Counted from the stretch's first letter, positions 17,017 through 26,168 are shown. The stretch: 37,835 nucleotides of DNA from CAG-177 sp964587915 (GCA_964587915.1 CAZPMK010000015.1:1-37835), one strand, 5' to 3'. Notes: generated from the letters alone by a model not told the origin. Translations and numbers: made by a program.

Positions 17017-17056
17017 TTTCTTCTCCCTTTCGGACAATTATTATTCCTGCTTAGCT

Positions 17057-17318
17057 GCAAAAAGCCCTCTGCCAAGCAAGTTGACAGAGGGCGAATTATC
17101 GCGGTACCACCTCTATTTGCAGTCACCTCGCGGCAAACTGCCTCAGCGGGTGAAATTCACCCTACGCTTTAACGGGCGTACCCGGCTCTGCCTACCAAAA
17201 TTTTCAGCAAAGCGGCTCAGGGATGTATTTCGCACGCCGTCCGCTGCCCCCTCTCACCTGCCGGAGGCTCTCTGAAGCGTTCTTTGCGGCTACTTCTTCC
17301 CGTCAATGCCGTTATATA
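17057..17318 (-). promoter_or_regulatory. Tyrosine T-box riboswitch upstream of tyrS
   Basis: Minus-strand leader with the invariant T-box antiterminator sequence AGGTGGTACCGCG (17100-17112), whose UGGU bulge fits a tRNA ending ACCA. The terminator stem is GCCCTCTG (17085-17092) with CAGAGGGC (17064-17071) then five U (17059-17063). Stem I includes AGAGAGCC and GGCAGGTGAGAG segments and a specifier region GCGAAATACATCCCTGAG, in which UAC (17225-17227) is a tyrosine codon. Uncharged tRNA-Tyr should favour readthrough into tyrS. The codon and gene agree, so specificity is well supported. Confidence 0.95.
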
Positions 17319-17324
17319 TTGTAT

Positions 17325-17354
17325 ATTATACATTATGACAATCCGTTTTGTCAA
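17325..17354 (-). promoter_or_regulatory. SigA-type promoter of the tyrS T-box leader
   Basis: On minus, consensus TTGACA (17349-17354) and TATAAT (17325-17330), 18 bases apart. It begins 12 bases after the preceding isomerase gene's stop. TGACAA and TTGTCA form a small dyad across the -35 and spacer. Confidence 0.85.
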
Positions 17355-17366
17355 GTATTTTAACTT

Positions 17367-18149
17367 TTATCTCAGCTCCTTGAGAACATCATATGCGATT
17401 TTTATTTCCGTGCGGAAATCATTGACACAGGAGCCTTCTATGGAGCACTGCTTTACGCCTGCCGCCTTGAGGGGAGCAATAAAGCTGTTCTGGTCAAAGC
17501 CGTCACCGGGAGCGGGATATATCCTCTTTATATCGAGCTTCGGGTCGGGATTCGGGTTTGAGGTGTGTGCATGAACAAGCCACTCGCCCATGTCGGCAAG
17601 CTCCTCAAAGCTCTCGTTCTGTGCAAACATATGGGCAACGTCCGCAAGCACTCTGACATACGGTGAACCTACCGCCTTGGCTATCTCGATGCCGTCCTTT
17701 ACCGTATTTATGACATTGCATTCCGCGGGACGCAAGGGCTCTATGGCAACGACTATTCCGTGTTTTTCGGCAACGGGAACAACAAGATTTTTAAGGAAAT
17801 CCACAACCTGTGCCCTTGCCTCTTCAACGGTCATCGGCTCATCCTCTTTGATTTTTCTTGAACCGGAAGCACCGAAAACAAGGTACTCTATTCCGAGATA
17901 TTCCGAACGCTCGAACAGCGTTGCAAGATATTCTTTCAAAACCGCCTCATTCTTATCCTTGCCGATAACGCGGTGAGCAATAAAGCAGTTTGCACTGAGA
18001 ATGGGAAGTCCCACCGCTTTCATTGCTTCAATGTGCTCCATGGGCTTGTTGACTATCTGCTGACAATTTGCCTCGGCATAGTCAAAGCCGACCTCTTTGA
18101 TATAACGAATGTTCTCAACATCCGTACCTACGCATACTCCGAATTTCAT
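17367..18149 (-). CDS. Sugar phosphate isomerase/epimerase-like TIM-barrel protein
   Basis: 260 residues of the AP-endonuclease-2-type TIM barrel (xylose isomerase-like) family, which includes sugar epimerases and isomerases. Metal-ligand candidates are the Glu in VVAIEPLRP (near 146), Asp/His in LADVAHMF (near 180), His in VHAHTSN (near 206) and Glu in CSIEGSC (near 238), the usual E-D-H-E set. No signal peptide; the substrate is not known. Start is the ATG at 18147-18149 with AGGAGG upstream. It follows recN by 14 bases and is the last gene of the nusB operon, in the place where spoIVB and spo0A sit in many Firmicutes. No terminator lies between it and the T-box promoter. Confidence 0.85.
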   Translation of the reverse strand: MKFGVCVGTDVENIRYIKEVGFDYAEANCQQIVNKPMEHIEAMKAVGLPILSANCFIAHRVIGKDKNEAVLKEYLATLFERSEYLGIEYLVFGASGSRKIKEDEPMTVEEARAQVVDFLKNLVVPVAEKHGIVVAIEPLRPAECNVINTVKDGIEIAKAVGSPYVRVLADVAHMFAQNESFEELADMGEWLVHAHTSNPNPDPKLDIKRIYPAPGDGFDQNSFIAPLKAAGVKQCSIEGSCVNDFRTEIKIAYDVLKELR

Positions 18150-18163
18150 GTTTTTCCTCCTTA

Positions 18164-19843
18164 TCATTTAAGCTCCCGTGCCGCTTTTCGGGCATTGATG
18201 AGCATTTCTTTCGCCGTTTGAAGCTGTAATTCGGTGACGGAAGCACCTGCGGTTATTCTCGCAATCTCCGCCGCCCTTTCATCAAATTCAAGCGGATAAA
18301 CTCTTGTAAATGTTCCGCTGTCGGAAACGGTCTTTTCTATTTTCATGTGCCTGTCCGCCTGTGCCGCTATGCGTGCAAGATGGGTAACGCAGATGACCTG
18401 CCGTCCCTCGGATACCTGATACAGCTTCAATGCGATTTTTTCCGCCGCAGAGCCGCTGACACCGGTATCTATTTCGTCGAATATCAACGTTTCGGTCTTA
18501 TCCTTATCGGAAAGCACATTCTTAATTGCAAGCATTATTCTTGAAAGTTCGCCGCCCGATGCAGTTTTTGCAATGGGCTTCGGCTCTTGTCCCGGATTTG
18601 CACTGATGAGAAATTCTATCGCATCCGCACCCTTTGAGGTGAGTGCCGTCGGTTTTCTGTCAACAACAAAGCGTACCTTGGGCATATCCAAAAATGCAAG
18701 CTCCTCGCCGACCTTTTTTTCAAACTCAGCCGCCGCCGTCATTCGGCTTTCGGTGAGGCGTGAGGAAAGAATTTTTATTTTATCCGAGAGGGCAAAAAGT
18801 TCTTTTTCGTAGTCGGAAATCACCTCATCGGACATTTCTATTTCGGCTCTTTCCTTTTTCAGACTCTCGAATTTTTCAAGTATATCCTCTTCTCTTTCAC
18901 CGTACTTCATTGAAATACGGTACAACGCATCAAGCCTTTCGTTTATTTCGGTAAGGCGTGACGGGTCATATTCAAAGCCCTGAGCAAGCTGACGAACCTG
19001 TGAAGCACATTCGGCAATTTCATAGGCAAAGGCTCTGACGGTTTTTGCCGCTTCCGCCGCCTCGGGATAGTATTCCGCCGCCGTTTCAAGCTCTGCGGCA
19101 CAATCGGAGGTGTTCGTAACAACACCGTTTTCATCACCGAGAATTTCATATGCACTTCTCAATGCTTTCATGACCTTGCCGCCGTTTTGGAGCAGCTCCT
19201 TTTCCTTTGACAACGCCTCACGCTCGCCGATATGTACATCTGCCTCGGTAAGCTCGGCAATCTGAAAATCAAGAAAATCAATGCTTGCCGCCTTTTCATC
19301 TCGGCTGTCGTAAAGTGCATCGAGCTTCTTTTTGACGGAAACAAGCTGTGTAAAAACGGATTTATATTCTTCACGCAAAGCGGAATTTTCGGCAAGTGCA
19401 TCAATAAAGCCGCAATGCTTTTCGGGAGACAAAAGAGCCTGACCGTCATGCTGTCCGTGAATGTTTATAAGTCCCGCACCGATGGCTTTAAGCTCCGTGA
19501 CCGTCACCGGTGAACCGTTTACGCGGCAGGAATTTCGTCCCGATACGCTCAGTGAACGGCTGAGTACAAGCGTTTTGTCGGGAGTCGGTTCAATTCCGTT
19601 TTCCGCAAGCACTTTTTCGGTTTCCTCGCTTATATCGGAAAATTCGGCAAAAACACGTGCGGTTTCGGCACCCGTTCGGATAAGCTCTCTTGATGTTCTC
19701 TCGCCGAGTACGGCATTGATGGAATCAATGATAATCGACTTGCCCGCTCCCGTTTCGCCGGTAAGCACATTCAACCCGCCGTCAAATTCCAATTCGGCAT
19801 TCTCGATAACGGCTATGTTTTCAATCTTTAAGCCGGTGAGCAT
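18164..19843 (-). CDS. recN: DNA repair ATPase RecN
   Basis: 559-residue SMC-like protein acting in double-strand break repair. Walker A GETGAGKS is near residue 30, NIHGQHDGQALL near 130, two long coiled-coil arms occupy about 150-390, and the ABC signature ASGGELSRIMLAIK and Walker B TLIFDEIDTGVSG lie near 425 and 455. Full RecN length and motif order. Start ATG follows GAGGT. It is 18 bases past argR in the same operon, as in Bacillus and Clostridia. Confidence 0.96.
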   Translation of the reverse strand: MLTGLKIENIAVIENAELEFDGGLNVLTGETGAGKSIIIDSINAVLGERTSRELIRTGAETARVFAEFSDISEETEKVLAENGIEPTPDKTLVLSRSLSVSGRNSCRVNGSPVTVTELKAIGAGLINIHGQHDGQALLSPEKHCGFIDALAENSALREEYKSVFTQLVSVKKKLDALYDSRDEKAASIDFLDFQIAELTEADVHIGEREALSKEKELLQNGGKVMKALRSAYEILGDENGVVTNTSDCAAELETAAEYYPEAAEAAKTVRAFAYEIAECASQVRQLAQGFEYDPSRLTEINERLDALYRISMKYGEREEDILEKFESLKKERAEIEMSDEVISDYEKELFALSDKIKILSSRLTESRMTAAAEFEKKVGEELAFLDMPKVRFVVDRKPTALTSKGADAIEFLISANPGQEPKPIAKTASGGELSRIMLAIKNVLSDKDKTETLIFDEIDTGVSGSAAEKIALKLYQVSEGRQVICVTHLARIAAQADRHMKIEKTVSDSGTFTRVYPLEFDERAAEIARITAGASVTELQLQTAKEMLINARKAARELK

Positions 19844-19861
19844 GGCTTTATACCTCTATTC

Positions 19862-20311
19862 TCAAGCAATAATTTCATCAATGGCATTCTTCATTTTTGC
19901 GGCAAATTCGGGCGTTCTGCAAAGTGCAAAAATAGTATCATCGCCCGCAAGAGTACCGACAAGTCCCTCCCAATGCATAGCATCAAGAGCTGCACAAGCC
20001 GCATTTGCCATGCCGGTATAGCATTTTACGACAAGCGTATTTCCCGCATAGTCGGCGGAAATTACCGAATGACTGAAAATGCTTCTGTATTTGCCGAGAA
20101 GCTCGCCTGATTCTCCTCTGTCCACCGTATAGCGGCTTCTTCCGAGCTCATCAACCTTTTTGACAAGGCGTAAATCCTTTATATCTCTTGATATTGTAGC
20201 CTGCGTTGTGTTGAAGCCCTCCTCGTTCAGCTTATCAAGCAGCTCGGTTTGTGTGGAAAGGCAGTTTTGCTCGATTATGCGAATAATCGCTTCATGTCGT
20301 TGCTTTTTCAT
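19862..20311 (-). CDS. argR: Arginine repressor ArgR/AhrC
   Basis: 149-residue hexameric regulator of arginine synthesis and breakdown. The N-terminal winged helix contains TQATISRDIKDLRLVK (recognition helix, about 34-49), and the C-terminal arginine-binding and oligomerisation domain ends in GTLAGDDTIFALCR (about 117-130), whose GDD Asp pair binds L-arginine in the family. Start ATG has GAGG upstream. The gene lies between nadK and recN, as is standard in Clostridia. Any role for arginine in regulating this operon is unproven; no clear ARG box was recognised at the nusB promoter. Confidence 0.95.
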   Translation of the reverse strand: MKKQRHEAIIRIIEQNCLSTQTELLDKLNEEGFNTTQATISRDIKDLRLVKKVDELGRSRYTVDRGESGELLGKYRSIFSHSVISADYAGNTLVVKCYTGMANAACAALDAMHWEGLVGTLAGDDTIFALCRTPEFAAKMKNAIDEIIA

Positions 20312-20325
20312 GCTTTCATCCTCTT

Positions 20326-21174
20326 TCAGCGTCTCTGCGCCAATTTTTTATAAACTATATCAATAAAGCTGTCCGCTTTTATTCTTATGAAATTCGCCGT
20401 AAGCTCCGATCTTGAAATTTGAGCACGGCACCCTCTTTCTATAACCTGCGGTCTCATTCCGTCCGCGGAAAGACAAAGCCTTTCATTTTCGGCGGAGGAC
20501 ACCGTTATAACCGTATCGGGACGGAATATCAAAGGTCTGTCAACAAGGGAATGCGGGCAAACGGGAGTTATCAAAATGCTTTCAAGCTCGGGGTCAACTA
20601 TCGGGCCGCCTGCCGAGAGGGAATAAGCCGTAGAGCCTGTCGGCGTTGCCGCAACTATTCCATCGCTGAGATAGCTGTTGAAAACTCTGCCGTTAAGTGC
20701 CACGTCAATGAGTGTCATACGCTGTTTTTCTTCGTTTGTGATAAAGCAGTCGTTGACGCAGAAATCGGAGGTTAAGCACCTGTCGCCCTCCATGATGCTT
20801 GCTTTCAGCATTATTCTTTTATCGACGGTATAATCGCCCTCAATGAGCCTTGAAAGCAAATCCAGCTCGTTATCCTCAAGTCCCGCCATATATGCAAGCC
20901 TGCCCGCATTTATGCCGAGAATCGGTTTATCGTGCAGAACCGCATATTTTGCGGCGTGGATTATTGAGCCGTCACCGCCCACCGCAATGACCGCATCACA
21001 TTGTGTGAGAGCCTCCTCGGACGGAAGAAAATCGGCTTTGGTTGACGAAAATACTTCTTTATTTTCTTCAAAAAAAGCATACCGTGCACCGAGAGCGTCA
21101 AGGCTTTTGCAAACTCCGCTTGTTACCTTGAGTGCTTCGGAACGGGTAAGGTTCGGTATCAAGGTTATTTTCAC
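20326..21174 (-). CDS. nadK: NAD kinase
   Basis: 282-residue enzyme phosphorylating NAD to NADP. AVGGDGSIIHAAK (about 65-77) carries the GGDG motif and catalytic Asp, VNDCFI (near 139) corresponds to the NE/D motif, and TPTGSTAYSLSAGGPIV (about 175-191) is the conserved second signature. Length fits the bacterial family. The start codon is GTG at 21172-21174, chosen because GGGAGG lies 8 bases upstream and the protein begins KITLIPN as in homologues. Position between tlyA and argR is common in Clostridia. Confidence 0.94.
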   Translation of the reverse strand: MKITLIPNLTRSEALKVTSGVCKSLDALGARYAFFEENKEVFSSTKADFLPSEEALTQCDAVIAVGGDGSIIHAAKYAVLHDKPILGINAGRLAYMAGLEDNELDLLSRLIEGDYTVDKRIMLKASIMEGDRCLTSDFCVNDCFITNEEKQRMTLIDVALNGRVFNSYLSDGIVAATPTGSTAYSLSAGGPIVDPELESILITPVCPHSLVDRPLIFRPDTVITVSSAENERLCLSADGMRPQVIERGCRAQISRSELTANFIRIKADSFIDIVYKKLAQRR

Positions 21175-21192
21175 AGGCTGTTCCTCCCGTAA

Positions 21193-22002
21193 TTATTTAT
21201 CGAGCCGCTCATGCGAAAGTGCAACCAAATCAGCGGGATTGCCCTGCCATTCGAGCTGCGGCTGTGAGCTTTTTTCGATAAACATGAGATATTCTATGTT
21301 CCCCTCGGGTCCTTTTATCGGGGAAAAATCAACATTTATGACGGTAAATCCGTTTTCAAGGGTAAATTCTATTATGGAAGATACGACGTTTTCATGCACC
21401 GCACGGTCACGGACAACGCCTTTTTTCCCAACATTCTCCCGCCCTGCTTCAAACTGCGGCTTTATGAGGCACACCGCCCTGCCGCCGTCACGCAAAAGCT
21501 CACGCATTACGGGAAGAATTTTTTTCAGCGATATAAATGAAACATCCACCGATGCAAAATCCGTTTCCTCGGGTATCTGTTCGTGTGTGACATATCGGAA
21601 ATTCGTGCGTTCCATGTTCACGACCCTCTCGTCGCACCTGAGCTTCCACGCAAGCTGACCGTAGCCGACATCAATCGAATATACTTTTATAGCTCCGTTT
21701 GAGAGCATACAATCGGTAAAGCCGCCGGTAGAAGCACCGATATCCATGCAGACACAGCCGTTCAGGTCGAGTCCAAAGCTGTGAACCGCCTTATCGAGCT
21801 TCAAGCCGCCTCGGCTGACATAGGGATTCACCGCACCCCTGACCTCAATGACATCACTTTCTTTTACCGCCGTGCCTCCCTTGACAGCCTTTTGACCGTT
21901 GAGATACACGCTGCCCGCCATTATGAGAGCCTTTGCCTTTTCTCTTGTTTCGGCAAGACCCCGTTCAAAAACGGCAACATCAAGCCTTTGCTTTTCGCTC
22001 AT
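21193..22002 (-). CDS. tlyA: TlyA-family S4-domain rRNA methyltransferase
   Basis: 269 residues. N-terminal S4 RNA-binding domain (about 1-62), then SRGGLKLDKA and an FtsJ-like Rossmann methyltransferase with SAM motif CMDIGASTGGFTDCML (about 85-100) and the catalytic-type Lys/Asp/Lys/Glu set (DVSFISLKKILP, LIKPQFEAG). TlyA of Mycobacterium 2'-O-methylates 16S and 23S rRNA; the old name 'hemolysin' is not supported here. Its ATG overlaps the dxs stop (ATGA), so translation is coupled. Confidence 0.93.
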   Translation of the reverse strand: MSEKQRLDVAVFERGLAETREKAKALIMAGSVYLNGQKAVKGGTAVKESDVIEVRGAVNPYVSRGGLKLDKAVHSFGLDLNGCVCMDIGASTGGFTDCMLSNGAIKVYSIDVGYGQLAWKLRCDERVVNMERTNFRYVTHEQIPEETDFASVDVSFISLKKILPVMRELLRDGGRAVCLIKPQFEAGRENVGKKGVVRDRAVHENVVSSIIEFTLENGFTVINVDFSPIKGPEGNIEYLMFIEKSSQPQLEWQGNPADLVALSHERLDK

Positions 22003-23861
22003 TGCTTCACCTGCTTTTCAATCGCCGCCGCAATTCCTTTTGCATCGAGCGAATATTTTTCAAGCTGTCTGCCGACGCTTGCATGTGCAACAAATTCATT
22101 GTCAACGGCGGTAACTGCATAGCTGCCGCCGAAGCCCTTTTCAAGCAGCTCACAGCCGAGCTTTTCGCCCACGCCGCCGTCTTTCATGCCCTCCTCGAAG
22201 AAATGAACGCTCCCGCAATTGCAAAGAGCCTCGTAAATGCCGTTCGGGAGAGGCTTTATCTTTGTGAGATTTATTATCTTGACATTTATTCCTTTTTCGG
22301 CAAGAATTTTCTTTGCCGAAAATGCATTGAACACCGTTCTGCCGTAGGTCACGATTGCCGTTTTTGCCTGCTCGTCACCGAAAACCGACATCTCCTCGGG
22401 AGCAGGCATCGACCGTGCTTCCTCCGGCTCGCTTCCCCTCGGATATCGAATAACAATAAGCCCCGAATCCTTATAGAAAGCTGAATACAAAGCCGAATTT
22501 ATCTCGGCATAGGTTGACGGTGAATACACCGTTGTATTCGGTAAGCTCTGCAAAATCGGAACATCAAACAGCCCTTGATGCGTTTCTCCGTCCTCGCCGA
22601 CAAAGCCCGCCCTGTCAACGGCTATTATCAGCTTGCGGCGTTGAAGTGCTCCGTCATGTATGAGCTGATCTGCCGTTCGCTGTAAGAATGTTGAATACAC
22701 CGCAAATACGGGAAGCATCCCGCCTGCCGAAAGTCCGCTTGCAAAGGTTACTGCGTGCTCCTCGGCAATTCCGACATCGAAAAATCTGTCGGGATATTTT
22801 TGTGAAAACTCCGAAAGTCCCGTTCCGAGAGTCATTGCCGCCGTTATTGCACAGATGCGTTTATCCTTTGCGGCAAAGGAGCACATGGCTTTTCCGAAGC
22901 TCGACGAATAGGTTTCGCCGGAGGGCAACAATTCTCCCGTATTCGCATCAAATCGAGAAATTCCGTGGAACTTTTCGGGTGAATGCTCCGCATAATCGTA
23001 GCCTCTGCCCTTGAGCGTATTCACATGAATGAGCACGGGACCCGCAACCATCTTGGCGCTGTCCATGGCTTCACACAAAAGATTTATGTTGTGACCGTCA
23101 ACGGGTCCGATATACTTAAAGCCCAAATCCTCGAAAAATGAGCTTGAATAGATTATGTTTTTGAGTGCCGTTTTCAGCTTGAACAGATGATTGGACAGCG
23201 ATTTTCCCACAACGGGTATTCTGTTGAGAGCCTTCTCCGTCCCCGCCTTGAAACGGTAATATTCGGGCTTTGCTCTGACGGTGGCAAGATAGCGTGCAAG
23301 TGCACCGACGTTCTCCGATATGGACATTTCGTTATCGTTAAGAATGACAATAAGCCTGTTGTGCGTTGAACCTGCATGATTGAGAGCTTCATAGACCATG
23401 CCGTTGCAGAACGAACCGTCGCCGATAACGGCAACAGCATAATTTTTGGAACCCTTGACCGCATTCGCCGCCGCAATTCCCGCCGCCTGAGAAACGGAGG
23501 TTCCCGCATGGCCCTCGTAAAAGCTGTCATGCTCACTTTCATCGGGTCTTGTGAAGCCCGAAAGTCCGCCCTCGGTACGCAGAGCGAAAAAACGGTCGTA
23601 TCTGCCCGTCAGCAATTTATGCGTATAAGCCTGATGGCTCACGTCCCATATTATTTTATCTGCGGGTGAATCAAAGCTCTTGTGTATCGCAACCGTAAGC
23701 TCAACCGTGCCGAGGTTGGAGGCAAGATGTCCGCCCGTTGAAGCAACGGTTTCTATCAGCTTGCCGCGTATCTGTGTGCAAAGAAGCTCCAGCTCGGCAT
23801 CACTCAATTTTTTAAGGTCTGCGGGAGTTTTGATATCCGCAAGTACAGAATTTTGAATCAT
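21999..23861 (-). CDS. dxs: 1-deoxy-D-xylulose-5-phosphate synthase
   Basis: 620-residue thiamine diphosphate enzyme making DXP from pyruvate and glyceraldehyde 3-phosphate, first step of the MEP isoprenoid route. GGHLASNLG and WDVSHQAYTHKLLTG open the protein, the ThDP site runs from IGDG (146-149) to LNDNEMSISENVGAL, IAEEHAVTFASGLS near 367 holds the proton-relay Glu, and DRAGFVGEDGETHQG is the late signature. Two motif positions differ from most Dxs: DVSHQ for DVGHQ, and GDGSFCNGM for GDGAxTGGM. The core catalytic residues remain, so activity is expected. It is 3 bases after ispA. Confidence 0.94.
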   Translation of the reverse strand: MIQNSVLADIKTPADLKKLSDAELELLCTQIRGKLIETVASTGGHLASNLGTVELTVAIHKSFDSPADKIIWDVSHQAYTHKLLTGRYDRFFALRTEGGLSGFTRPDESEHDSFYEGHAGTSVSQAAGIAAANAVKGSKNYAVAVIGDGSFCNGMVYEALNHAGSTHNRLIVILNDNEMSISENVGALARYLATVRAKPEYYRFKAGTEKALNRIPVVGKSLSNHLFKLKTALKNIIYSSSFFEDLGFKYIGPVDGHNINLLCEAMDSAKMVAGPVLIHVNTLKGRGYDYAEHSPEKFHGISRFDANTGELLPSGETYSSSFGKAMCSFAAKDKRICAITAAMTLGTGLSEFSQKYPDRFFDVGIAEEHAVTFASGLSAGGMLPVFAVYSTFLQRTADQLIHDGALQRRKLIIAVDRAGFVGEDGETHQGLFDVPILQSLPNTTVYSPSTYAEINSALYSAFYKDSGLIVIRYPRGSEPEEARSMPAPEEMSVFGDEQAKTAIVTYGRTVFNAFSAKKILAEKGINVKIINLTKIKPLPNGIYEALCNCGSVHFFEEGMKDGGVGEKLGCELLEKGFGGSYAVTAVDNEFVAHASVGRQLEKYSLDAKGIAAAIEKQVKQ

Positions 23862-23864
23862 AGC

Positions 23865-24767
23865 TCAGCTTTTCCTGCTCGAAAGCCTGTCCGCAAGCTC
23901 GGCAAGAAATTCTCCTTCACTTCCGAAAATACCGAGTGCCGCTTTTGCACTCTCCGTAAGCTCCGAGGCAAGTTTGCTTGCTCCGTCAAGCCCGAGAAGC
24001 GAAACATAGGTTGATTTTCCGTTTTCGCTGTCGCTGCCTATCGGCTTCCCGAGTACGGTTTCACTGCTCGTAACATCGAGAATATCGTCAACTATCTGGA
24101 ATGCAAGTCCGACTGCGGAGCAATATTTTTCAGCCGCCGCCGTTTGAGCTTCGGTCGCTCCCGCCGCAATACAGCCCATAACCGCCGCCGCTCTGATAAG
24201 CTCACCCGTTTTGAGCCTGTCCGTTTTTTCAAGCGTATCGGCATCAACGCTTTTCTTCTCGTTCTCGATATCCATAACCTGACCCGCTATCATGCCCGAG
24301 CAGCCCGCCGCCTTTGCCATAAGGCAGCCCGCCGCCGCTTTTTTCTCGGCGGAAAGACGGGGTGCGGAAAGTACGGTCTCAAACGCCAAGGTCAAAAGTC
24401 CGTCGCCCGCAAGCAGGGCATTCGCATATCCGAAAGCCTTGTGATTTGACGGCTTGCCTCGTCTCATATCATCATTATCCATGCACGGTAAATCATCATG
24501 AATAAGAGAATAGGTGTGTATCATTTCAATGCCCAAGGCAAACGGGAGAGCATCGGAAGGATCGCCGCCGCACAGACGGCAAAATTCAAGCGTCAAAAGC
24601 GGTCTGATTCTTTTTCCCCCGTTTTCGAGAGAATATGACATTGCACGAAGCATGACGGAAAGCCCGTCCGATTCTCTGCCGACGAACGCTTCATTTGAAA
24701 CATACCGTGCCGCATTTTCGTTTATGAGGCGGACGTATTCTCCGCTTCTTTCTTCAAAAATACTCAT
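23865..24767 (-). CDS. ispA: Polyprenyl (farnesyl/geranylgeranyl) diphosphate synthase
   Basis: 300-residue trans-prenyltransferase making short-chain prenyl diphosphates from IPP and DMAPP. First Asp-rich motif DDLPCMDNDDMRRG (about 88-101) is of the bacterial DDxxxxD farnesyl type; the second is FQIVDDILD (about 225). GGKRIRPLL near 48 binds IPP. Start is the ATG at 24765-24767 with GGAGG 4 bases upstream; 22 upstream in-frame codons overlap xseB and are not likely translated. ATG overlaps the xseB stop by 4 bases. Chain length, farnesyl or geranylgeranyl, is inferred. Confidence 0.94.
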   Translation of the reverse strand: MSIFEERSGEYVRLINENAARYVSNEAFVGRESDGLSVMLRAMSYSLENGGKRIRPLLTLEFCRLCGGDPSDALPFALGIEMIHTYSLIHDDLPCMDNDDMRRGKPSNHKAFGYANALLAGDGLLTLAFETVLSAPRLSAEKKAAAGCLMAKAAGCSGMIAGQVMDIENEKKSVDADTLEKTDRLKTGELIRAAAVMGCIAAGATEAQTAAAEKYCSAVGLAFQIVDDILDVTSSETVLGKPIGSDSENGKSTYVSLLGLDGASKLASELTESAKAALGIFGSEGEFLAELADRLSSRKS

Positions 24768-24961
24768 GCTTCCTCCGTTTCGGCGGAAAGCTCGTTTATT
24801 TTGAGCTGTGCCTTTGTAAGAATATCGTTGCACTGTGCCGCAAGCACCGTGCCCTCCTCGTAGAGCTTCATCATTTCTTCAAGAGAAAGACTGCCGCTTT
24901 CGAGCTTTTCCGCTATTTCCTCAAGTCTTGCAACCGATTTTTCGTAATTCATCTTTGCCAT
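24764..24961 (-). CDS. xseB: Exodeoxyribonuclease VII small subunit
   Basis: 65 residues forming the usual two-helix small subunit: YEKSVARLEEIAEKLESGSL then LEEMMKLYEEGTVLAAQCNDIL. It binds the large subunit XseA to make a single-strand-specific exonuclease. The ATG at 24959-24961 is preferred, with AAAGG about 9 bases upstream; a second ATG three codons on is possible. It follows xseA by 13 bases and its stop overlaps the ispA start. Confidence 0.93.
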   Translation of the reverse strand: MAKMNYEKSVARLEEIAEKLESGSLSLEEMMKLYEEGTVLAAQCNDILTKAQLKINELSAETEEA

Positions 24962-24974
24962 ACAAAACTGCCTT

Positions 24975-26168
24975 TCATTCCGTGACCTTGCATTTAAGCT
25001 CGCCGCCGGCAAGTCTCAAATCTATTATGTCACCGGACTTGACCTCTTTAGGGTCGGTAAGCACCTTTCCGTTAAAGCTCGCCGCCGCAAAGCCTCTCGC
25101 TATTATTTTGAGAGGACTCAGTGCGTCAAGTCTTGCACAAAGTGCCGCCGTTTTATTTTTATCAAGCTGTACCGTGTGACGAACGGCGGTATCAATTCTC
25201 GTCCACGCTCCGTCACACCTCATGGATAAATCGTTTATATAATTTTTCGGACTGAGCCTTTTTATGAGCCTTGCCCTTGCATCAATCCGTTGCCGCTGTG
25301 TGCCGACAAAGCCGTTGACAGCAGAAGCATTGCGTCTTGAGAGATTTTCAATATATCTCAAAAGCTCCGCCGTATCGGGAACGGCAAGCTCCGCCGCCGC
25401 AGAGGGTGTGGGAGCACGCAGATCCGCCGCAAAATCGCATATTGTATAATCTGTTTCATGTCCTACAGCGGAAATTACGGGTATTTCGCTTTCCGCCACG
25501 GCAAGTGCCACAGCTTCCTCATTGAACGCCCAAAGCTCCTCCGCAGAACCGCCGCCTCTTCCTACTATGAGAACATCCGCAGCTTTTTTGCGATTGAAAA
25601 GCTCTATTGCTTCTTTTATCTGCGGTGCGGCATTTGCACCCTGAACCTGTACGGGACAAAGAATCAGCCGTGCCGCCGGAAAGCGTCTTGAAATAACGTT
25701 GACGATATCTCTTATCGCCGCTCCCGTGGGTGACGTGACAACGCCTATTCTTTCGGGATATTTCGGAATGGGCTTTTTTCTGCTTTCATCAAACAGTCCC
25801 TTTGCGGCGAGCTTCGCTTTAAGCTGTTCAAATGCAACGCTCAAAGCACCCGCACCGTCGGGCTGCATATCGTCAATATAAAGCTGATATTGACCGTCTC
25901 TTTCAAAAACCGATACTCTGCCTTTTATGATAACGCTCATTGAATTTTCGGGCATAAACCGCAGGCGTTGATTTGCCGATTTGAACATAACCGCCTTGAT
26001 GCTCGAATATTCATCCTTAACGGTCATATAATAGTGACCGGTTCTGTAATGATTCGTAAAATTGGATATTTCGCCCTGAACAAAAACCGTTTGCAGGTTC
26101 ATATCCTCCTCGATTATTGACTTTACATATCTGTTAAGCTGACTTACGCTCAGCACAACGCCCGTCAT
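24975..26168 (-). CDS. xseA: Exodeoxyribonuclease VII large subunit
   Basis: 397 residues. N-terminal OB-fold (about 1-100, VFVQGEISNFTNHYRTGHYYMTVKD region split over two strands) for single-stranded DNA binding, then catalytic domain with PERIGVVTSPTGAAIRDI, VGRGGGSAEELWAFNEE and ISAVGHETDYTICDFAAD, and a helical C-terminus that contacts XseB. Motifs and length fit the family, slightly short in the coiled-coil region compared with E. coli. ATG overlaps the preceding stop by 4 bases. Confidence 0.95.
   Translation of the reverse strand: MTGVVLSVSQLNRYVKSIIEEDMNLQTVFVQGEISNFTNHYRTGHYYMTVKDEYSSIKAVMFKSANQRLRFMPENSMSVIIKGRVSVFERDGQYQLYIDDMQPDGAGALSVAFEQLKAKLAAKGLFDESRKKPIPKYPERIGVVTSPTGAAIRDIVNVISRRFPAARLILCPVQVQGANAAPQIKEAIELFNRKKAADVLIVGRGGGSAEELWAFNEEAVALAVAESEIPVISAVGHETDYTICDFAADLRAPTPSAAAELAVPDTAELLRYIENLSRRNASAVNGFVGTQRQRIDARARLIKRLSPKNYINDLSMRCDGAWTRIDTAVRHTVQLDKNKTAALCARLDALSPLKIIARGFAAASFNGKVLTDPKEVKSGDIIDLRLAGGELKCKVTE

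Noticed and set aside
21193..22002. Hemolysin label for the TlyA protein
   Set aside because: S4 plus FtsJ-type methyltransferase motifs and operon context point to rRNA methylation; no toxin feature is seen.
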